In this document: positions 57,351 to 64,000 of the stretch, one piece after another
Position numbering within the stretch: the first letter of the stretch is position 1
Layout of the letters: each line of letters starts with the position of its first letter
From: Coptis chinensis
Lineage: Eukaryota > Streptophyta > Magnoliopsida > Ranunculales > Ranunculaceae
DNA: 64,000 nt
Direction: 5' to 3'
Assembly (NCBI GenBank): GCA_015680905.1
Contig: CM027377.1
Coordinates: forward strand, 29,598,501-29,662,500
The notes under the pieces: generated by a model
Seen by the model: only the letters and a program-made list of their open reading frames with translations
Told to the model about the DNA's origin: nothing
Database searches by the model: none
Translations under genes and position numbers: made by a program

Positions 57351-58040
57351 TGTAGAGGTTTGGTGTTTCTGGACCAACGACCTGAGGTTGGGATTGATAG
57401 GAAGTGGCTGCACTCTTTCTTGGGATAAGAGTTGCCTACATATCAAGTTTCTCAGGGTCAACTTGAATCAAGCCTTACGTAGTTCATCTCTCTCTCTACT
57501 TATAAATCTGACTTGCCATATTTGCTTCAGGTCGTTGTCAAGGGCAAATCCACAATATGTGCTATCTTGATGATTCGTCATTACTCCTGATGTTACAAAG
57601 TAAATGTCTCATTGATTGGTGCATTGACTGAACTCCAAGATTGCGCTAGATGATTTGCTTCCATATATGGCCGTAACTGAGATTTGGGAAGACCTGAGTT
57701 TGGGTCGTTATGACGTGCTGGTCAAGTGGTATGAGTTGGTGGGGATACGACCTGGTGTGGACACGTGTGCTCTAGTGACATGAGCGCAGAACGGAGGGTA
57801 CTTACAGAGAGTGATATTCGGATGTAGGGTAAAAACCGCCGCTCCACACACCACTTTTGCGAGGATACGGGACCATTGGACATAGCCTTAAGAAGAGTGG
57901 AAGATGGAAGACCCAATTGGCTTACAAGGTGGGAACATCCAGACTTGTACTATTATCGTTTTAGCTAATGATACTTCTTTTTAGCACTTATTGTAGTTGA
58001 CAAAGTAGATGTAACATGAGTGAGGTGTGGATCTATCACA
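57351..58040 (-). repeat. Tat LTR between Tat-B and the next unit, 690 bp
   Basis: Aligns with 50249-50943 end to end. PBS on its left, PPT and region X on its right. Confidence 0.88.
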
Positions 58041-59731
58041 ACCTACTCCCCAATTTTGTTCACCATCTTTATAATACATTTTGCTTACCTAGCAAAAAAT
58101 AAATGTTGTATATATATTTAGTAGACTTTTACACCTAACAAACAAAAACTATATATTATAATGTTTGGGTTTAGCTGATCGGTTCCGATTTCGGTTCAGA
58201 TGCCTATCAATTTTTTACTATTCGGTTCTAACGGTTTCGGTTCTTTATCGGTTCGGTTCTTGAAGACCCACTTTTAATGGGTTTAACATTTTAGGACTCA
58301 TAACCGCTATAAACGGTTTTGGGTAATCGGGTACCATGCACATCCACCCCTAAATTTCTCAATTAGATACAAATACAATGGCACTGCGGATGAAGAAACG
58401 AAATATAGTGAACATCGTAAAGACAAATTTAGTTGGGGTTTTGTGTGTGTGTGGGGTGTTGTTTGTTATACCACTAAAATTTTAAAATATATGCATTGTT
58501 AAAGTGCATTGTCACACTGTAACGGTGGATGAACATAATTGTGGGATTTGATCCTATACCTAGTTATATAGAACCTTAATCATATGATTATCGGGAAAAA
58601 AAATGATTGTAGTAGCCATATTCATGACCAAGGATCTTACATGTATTAATGACTCTAGAGAGACGTGTCACTCAGAGGAGGGGACGCACCAAAGAAGATG
58701 GTGCTACAGAGTACAGGAGCATAACTGAGTAGGAGGGGACTTTGCGGTCCTAAGGACAACATATGGAGTCCCACTATCCGTGAGATCGATGAGATACATG
58801 ATCTACGGTCGTCTCCTTAGTGGGTCGCAAAAAGAGAGTATATAAGGCAGAGACCTAGGGATAAAAGAGAGGAGCCATTGGAGAGGGGAGACAAAAGACT
58901 TAGGGTTTCTAGAGAGAGCGACGCCGACTTCCCCAAAGGAAGGAAGTGCTCCACCGTTATCGGTTCAACACCACATCTACTTTATACATTCCACACCAAT
59001 AGAGCATACAACAAATGAGTGAATTACGTCAGGCTTGTTCTCCACGGCGGGGTATATATGCAGCCACAAGGTTCAATCTTCTCCATATATAAGGCAACCC
59101 CTTCCCTTTTCCTTGAAGGCCAAAGGCTAAAACCTAATTTCTCACCGCGCACTCATCGTGTTTTCCACAAAACCACTCAAATCCACACTCTTCTCAGTCC
59201 AAATCTAGAGGAGTGGGACATGTAAGCGCAAAGGTCATATTTTTGGGTCATACAAGGACTTTAGTTTTATATATATATTAGTCCGGTTGTTAAGCAAAAT
59301 GTCTGCCAGACATGAGAGAGAAACTATCCACCTAAGCTGAGTAATTTTTTTTGGTTGGTAGGTCCCGCAGGTCAACACCAAAAATAAAAAAATATATAAA
59401 AAGAAAAATAAACTGGAAAACAAATATTTACTGTTTCTAGTCAGGGTCAATAAAAAACGGGATTCGAAATTTCATCTCCAAACAGTTTCCTCAGTTAGTC
59501 TTCCACTCTTCCTCAACAGTTTCTCTTAGAAGAAAAAAATTGTGCTCTCATTGAAGCAAGACACCCACATTTAACTATATTTGTGTTTTTTTTCTCACTT
59601 CTTTCTCAGTTCCATCCACATATCATTTTTATTTCTGCCTCCTCAATCTCTATAAACCCCAATACGCTGGGAAGTCATTTGACAACTACTAGCTTCATCC
59701 GAACGAGAAAATGATATTTCCAAGCTTCAAA

Positions 59732-60157
59732 TTACAACACTGTACTAAACCCAAATGATGTTCCATAACCTATATAGAACTGTTTTGCAACCTCAAGACT
59801 TTCAAAACACATTCCCAAATATGGTGGCTTCACAATTTCCACTTCCACTTCAAACTCCAGAGGTTGAATAGAGGAAGAGCATGCCTCATAAGGCTTGGGT
59901 ACTGCAATTTAAATATGACCACATCAATTATAAATTTAAAAAAAAAAAAAAAAAACAAACACGAACACCTAACACGAACCTAACCTAACACCTAACACTA
60001 ACACGAAACACGTAACACGGTACCTGCGGTACAAGAACACAATATTGAATTCATTAATGGAAGAGATTAGATATCGAAAATAAAATTGAAACATTAGCTC
60101 ACCTAAACCATATTCTTCCTGCTTTTCAAGTTCATCAATCAATATGGAGTCATCCAT
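59732..60157 (-). pseudogene. FAR1-like 5' gene fragment, copy 2
   Basis: Exon 1 at 60157-60103 (MDDSILIDELEKQEEYG), donor TAG|GTGAGC; exon 2 at 59901-59732 ends with TAA. It reads PPYLGMCFESLEVAKQFYIG, then YGTSFGFSTVL, closer to the FAR1 consensus than copy 1. Like copy 1 it encodes 74 residues across the same two exons. Confidence 0.5.
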
Positions 60158-60570
60158 TCCTTTAGTATTTTGGAGTGGTGGTGGTGAATTTTGATTTTGG
60201 AGAGAGAGAGAGAGAGAGAGGAGTGTTTAAGTGGGAAAGATCGATATAATTTTGGTGATAATAAGTTTTGGTAGAGAAGATCGATCTAAATTTGGTGATA
60301 ATGAGTTTTGGTAGAGAAGATCGATCTAAATTTGGTGATAATGAGTTTTGGTTTCGGTCAATTTTTTTTCCCCAAATTACCCTCATTGTTTTCCCGTGTT
60401 TGGAAAGTTAGATTTGAGAATTGATTTTTAGTCATATTCGTTGGATTGGAAACAGACAAAGGGATGGGATTTGTTGTGCCTATAATTTGTTGTGCAAAAG
60501 GGTACATGAATAATGGTTATTCCCTATATGTCTTTTTACTTCCACATGCTCGATAGTTCCACAGTTGTTA

Positions 60571-60683
60571 GTTGCCACGAGATCTCACATTCCACGGCAT
60601 CGAGTTGTCGCGAGATCCCACAATCCACAGCATCGGGTTGTTGCGAAATCCCACATTCCACGACAATGAGTTGCCACAGAGAA
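60571..60683. repeat. 33-bp minisatellite, second copy
   Basis: Same three full units plus a partial one as at 53501-53613, with point differences. Confidence 0.85.
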
Positions 60684-61279
60684 TTTTTTTGTTATTTTTT
60701 TTTTTCACTTCAAATTTTGAACACCGTGACATACGGATACCTCATCTCTTTATTTAGAACTTCTTCATACGCTCCAAGAACAACGCCAAACCCATGAAAA
60801 AAATATGCACAATCGAGGCATATATAGTCTTGCTATCTAGCAAAAAAAAAATTCATACGCTTTAAGAAAAACTTGTCATCAAGTTGATGAAGAAGAGTTT
60901 TGGTAATTAATACAAGCAAAGACTCCATTTTGGTGAACATAACTATTTCGCGGCAACTGACTTTTTTTGCGGTGGCTATAAAAAAAAAATTAACAAAAAT
61001 GGACTCACGACAACAACCTTCTATGGATTTGCCATCTCGCGGCAACTATTTGTTGTGGACATTATCTTTTCGCGACAACTTCTTGTCTCGAGTGATTTTT
61101 TATATGATTAATGGAAAGGTGTGAATACTTTGGAATTGGTCAAAGGCCAATCCCATAAATTGGGTGTAAATACGATGACCTAAATGCCGAAACCGATTTC
61201 GATGTCGGTACAAAGTAGTAGCAAAACAAATACTCCCAAGACTACCAGATACTTACGCTGAAATAAAAAGTCCAATATA

Positions 61280-61378
61280 CCCCCACCTCCTTTCTCTTTC
61301 ACGAACTAGTCCTCTCTTCTATTCTTTTCTGTCTCTTATCTCATCTTCACAATCAATTCCCTCTTAATTCTTCTAAAG
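61280..61378 (+). pseudogene. CWC15: CWC15 5' leader exon, copy 2 (coding exon absent)
   Basis: The leader ends TTCTAAAG at a GTAAGT donor (61379), as in copy 1. The LINE begins 6 nt into the intron, so the coding exon is displaced beyond the window or lost. Start position approximate. Confidence 0.65.
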
Positions 61379-61414
61379 GTAAGTTTTTTTTTTTTGATTA
61401 ATAATAAACCTTTA

Positions 61415-62059
61415 TTATACCAAACGTAATGTACATAACCCTAATACATCATAAAGGACTTGCATATTTACAACCATTGGGGGATCATGCCACCACACCG
61501 ACGAGAAAGGCGGAAGGAAAGACAGATCTCGAGCAGGTCCAGATGAAAAGTGTACATTGGACTGACCTGCCAGACTAAAATTCTTTACTTGATGAGCTGC
61601 ATGCGAAGCCAGTGCATCTGCAGCACCATTTGCTTCCCTATAAACCCAACTGAAGTGCACTTCGTGGAATTTGCGCAGCACTAACTTAATCTGAATAATA
61701 ATTCGAGCTAGTAACCAGTTACAATTCAGGATTTCATCCTTTAAAACTTTATAAAGCAATTGAGAATCTGTTTCTACCTCCACATTCCGATATCCCGCTT
61801 CTACCACAATTTGGAGTCCATATAAGAGAGCTACAAATTCCGCTTCATTACTGGTTGCGAAGAAAATTGGAATCGAAGCTCCCATAATGAAACGACCCGC
61901 AGCATCCCTGAGAATACATCCTCCCCCTGCAGATCCTGGATTCCCAATAGAAGCCCCATCTGTATTCAGTTTAACCATGCCTGCATTTGGTGGAAACCAT
62001 TTAATATATACAAGCATTTGTTCTTTATGCTTTTGACGGAACATGACTTCCATAACCAA
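61415..62059 (-). pseudogene. LINE RNase H domain
   Basis: NTDGASIGNPGSAGGGCILR, SNEAEFVALLYGL, VETDSQLLYKVL and EANGAADALASHA supply the D-E-D-D residues of the plant RVT_3-type RNase H at the C-terminus of L1 ORF2. The 214-codon stretch is open and ends close to the poly(A) tail. It overlaps the upstream frame by 35 bp, so a frameshift separates it from zf-RVT. Confidence 0.88.
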
Positions 62060-62705
62060 ATTGTATGTGTTTCAACGCCTCGTGGATGTATCGAGACGGA
62101 TGCGGACGCTTACCTTGAAACCTTGTTTCATTTCGCGCGATCCAAATAAACCACAAAACCCCAACAAAGTAGCAGCACTGTACTTCCCCATTTTGCCCTG
62201 TCCTTATATATTTTAATAAACATAATAACTGGTCCTTAAAACTACCAACATTCATACTCTTCTGATCAACAAGGCCACTAAAATTTGTGCCACACCAAAT
62301 AGCTCTAGCAAAGGAACACTCAAAGAAAACATGATTTTGAGTTTCAGTAAAGCTCTCACACATTGTGCATTCTGGATAAACTTGAAAATGATGAGATGCC
62401 AAAAAATCCGTTGTTGGGATGACACCTTGCAAGCATTGCCATATGAAAAATCTTTGTTTGAATGAGACTTTCATCTTCCAAACCTGTCTATAAAAATTGT
62501 TATCCCGATCTAAAGTGTCTGTTGGTGTAATCAACTGAATGCAACCATTATATGCAGACTTCACCGAGTATTCTCCATGGTCCTCCCATTTCCAGATCAA
62601 AGTATCCTTCTCATTTGGTGTTAAAATTATCGAAACAATTCTTTCGACATATTCTACAGGCCAAAATTCATTTAACCTCTCCCAGTCCCAAGTATTAGTG
62701 TCCAT
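62025..62705 (-). pseudogene. LINE zf-RVT region
   Basis: SVKSAYNGCIQLI, WKMKVSFKQRFFIWQCLQGV, CTMCESFTETQNHVFFECSF and ARAIW: the zinc-binding reverse-transcriptase domain (C-x2-C...H-x4-C) typical of plant L1 ORF2. An open 226-codon stretch. Confidence 0.88.
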
Positions 62706-62758
62706 GTTAATGAAGTCGAAACAAAGCTAAAAGGGATACCAAGTGGTTTCCCAGAATT

Positions 62759-63294
62759 TCAGGGCAAATCCTCGGTATGTGGAATCCATTTTTCCTCCCA
62801 TGCGTTAATAGAAGTACCATTACCCAGTTTCGAGACCGATCCAGCATTGAGAATGTTTCGTGTTGCACAAATGTTTTTCCACATAACAGATGAATTAGAT
62901 TTGACTTCTGCCATCAAAAACCTGGAGTTGTGAAAGTACCTCTGTTTCATTTGATGTGCCCATAAAGATGTGGGATTGAAGATCCCATCCTTTCTTTGCC
63001 AAGAAAACATAATTTTGTAATCAGAATTCCTTGATGCCCAAATCCACCATTATTCTTTGACATACATGCTACCCTCCACGGAAAATAATGTAGTTTCCTT
63101 GTCTCGGTGTATGACCCCATAAGAAAGATCTTCGGATAATCTCCATTCGATCCGGGATCCGTCGCGGGTAAAATTGTACAGACATCATATGAGTAGGCGG
63201 TGAAGATAAAACTGAATTTACTGAGTAAGTCGGCCGACCTTTTAGATAAACAATTCGTTTTCCACCCTGCCAGTTTCCTTTGAAATCTTTCCAA
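62759..63294 (-). pseudogene. LINE ORF2 segment between RT and zf-RVT
   Basis: Two overlapping frames: FQRKLAGWKTNCLSK and ACMSKNNGGFGHQGI, then LWAHQMKQRYFHNSRFL and SSVMWKNICATRNIL. These correspond to the conserved W+.K.LS..GR and GG.G.+....N.A stretches of plant L1 ORF2. A frameshift lies near 63000. Confidence 0.8.
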
Positions 63295-63524
63295 AAGAGG
63301 AGAAAACCTTTGAACTCTACCCTTGCCTCGTTAAATGTGGTACTCCCAAGTACAATTGGCGGGGACCGAAGTCGACGGCATCATGAAACTTTTTCTCAAA
63401 AGTAAACGGACCTTCGATGCAATTTGGGGTGATGAATTATTTGCGACTTGGTTCTATTGATAGTCTGACCTGAAACTTTACAGTACTCCTTTAGCAGATT
63501 GTTCAAATGATGTTGCTCCTCAAA

Positions 63525-64000
63525 TCAACACTTACCCAAGACTAAAAGATCATCCGCATACATTAAGTGAGACACCGGCTGACAGAATCTGCCCAATTTG
63601 CAACCATGTATAAGCCCGTCTCTGTTCATTTTCAAGAAATTCAAAGATAGTAGCTCTGAACATAAGATAAAAAGATAGGGCGACAGGGGATCACCCTGTC
63701 TTAGTCCTCTAGATGGCTTAAAAAAACCATGTGCAGCACCATTGAGTAACACCGAATAAGAAACATTCTGAACACAAAACATAATCTTGTTAATCCAATC
63801 CACCGGAAACTCAAACTTTGCTAGCATCACCCGCAGAAAACTCCATTCAATTTTGTCATAAGCTTTTCGCATATCAATCTTCGAGCAAAATATTTAGCTT
63901 TTCGTTTCCCATGCCCTCTTATCTTATGATAAAATTCATTTGCAAAACAAAACATTGTCATGAATACTACGCTTGGGTAAGAAGGCAATCCGAAATGGAC
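63525..64000 (-). pseudogene. LINE reverse transcriptase (partial)
   Basis: MRKAYDKIEWSFLRVML, FFKPSRGLRQGDPLSPYLF and the catalytic YADDLLVLG are intact in one frame (63872-63525). Upstream, 63873-64000 adds a PFRIAFLPKRSIHDN-like block with stops. The element continues off the right edge. Confidence 0.92.

Larger units (their letters stand above)
50249..58040 (-). mobile_element. Tat-B: chimeric non-autonomous Tat-type unit with captured gene pieces
   Basis: Bounded by LTRs 50249-50943 and 57351-58040. Minus order: PBS, gag, protease, RT start, a short distal RT piece joined by an internal deletion at about 54911, then at 54762 a switch into region X (50944-54761), which holds the CWC15 and FAR1-like 5' ends, and finally the PPT. 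Everything in pol after the RT palm is missing. A second X follows the right LTR, so the layout is a tandem LTR array. Confidence 0.75.
58041..61384 (-). repeat. Second copy of region X
   Basis: Matches 50944-54332 in order: PPT, GGTTCGGTTC block, candidate short LTR (58457-59013, TATA at 58838-58847), FAR1-like fragment, 33-bp minisatellite (60571-60669 plus a partial unit), CWC15 leader and start of intron 1. By eye identity is about 90% with many small indels. It belongs to a third array unit that is cut by the LINE. Confidence 0.85.
61385..64000 (-). mobile_element. L1-type LINE, 3' portion (right-truncated by window)
   Basis: The minus strand ends in a poly(A) tail (T run at 61384-61395 on +) with AATAAAGG-like sequence upstream. 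Coding order is RT, zf-RVT, RNase H, the usual plant L1 order. Insertion point: the T tract of CWC15 intron 1. The 5' end and the second TSD lie outside the window. Confidence 0.92.

Overview
This window is repeat-dense nuclear DNA from a flowering plant, probably a eudicot. I do not name a species. The evidence is plant-type Ty3/gypsy retrotransposons of the Ogre/Tat and Athila lineages, an L1-type LINE, small plant DNA transposons, and a fragment of a plant splicing-factor gene (CWC15) with consensus introns. No intact host gene is present. Boundaries below were read by eye from direct repeats, TG...CA ends and target-site duplications (TSDs).

Layout. (1) 1-11190: an Ogre/Tat-like LTR element on the + strand. 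It keeps gag, protease and a G-patch in one frame with five stops, and has lost almost all of pol; its first roughly 620 bp lie off the left edge. (2) 11191-50943: an old Tat-type element on the - strand ('Tat-A') serves as host for nested insertions. Its 3' region holds an antisense ORF split by a Mutator-like MITE. Its integrase is cut at 12913/42292 by a 29.4-kb Athila-like element ('A1', 12914-42291, TSD CTTGG). A1 is in turn cut by a second Athila-like element ('A2', 19061-31789, TSD GTGTC). A1 also carries a hAT-type element (17412-18098) and a second Mutator-like MITE (35922-36207). Two solo LTRs (43311-44624 and 48574-50035), related to the A2 LTR, interrupt Tat-A pol and gag. (3) 50249-58040: a chimeric Tat-type unit ('Tat-B') shares the LTR at 50249-50943 with Tat-A. 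It keeps gag, protease and the start of RT. The rest of pol is replaced by about 3.8 kb ('region X') with two divergent gene 5' ends: a FAR1-like fragment (-) and the promoter, 5'UTR and first coding exon of CWC15 (+). (4) 58041-61384: a second copy of region X follows the next LTR. (5) 61385-64000: the 3' part of an L1-type LINE (-), inserted in CWC15 intron 1 of that second copy.

How the parts relate. Both Athila-like elements have Gag and protease regions and, where Athila elements usually carry an env-like gene, two consecutive ORFs resembling the plant 'putative transposon protein' domain. A1 has lost integrase and A2 has lost RT, RNase H and integrase, so both would have depended on proteins supplied in trans. 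Every reverse transcriptase of LTR type visible here is deleted or has lost a catalytic aspartate. The most unusual part is the LTR-LTR-LTR array with the duplicated gene-capture region.
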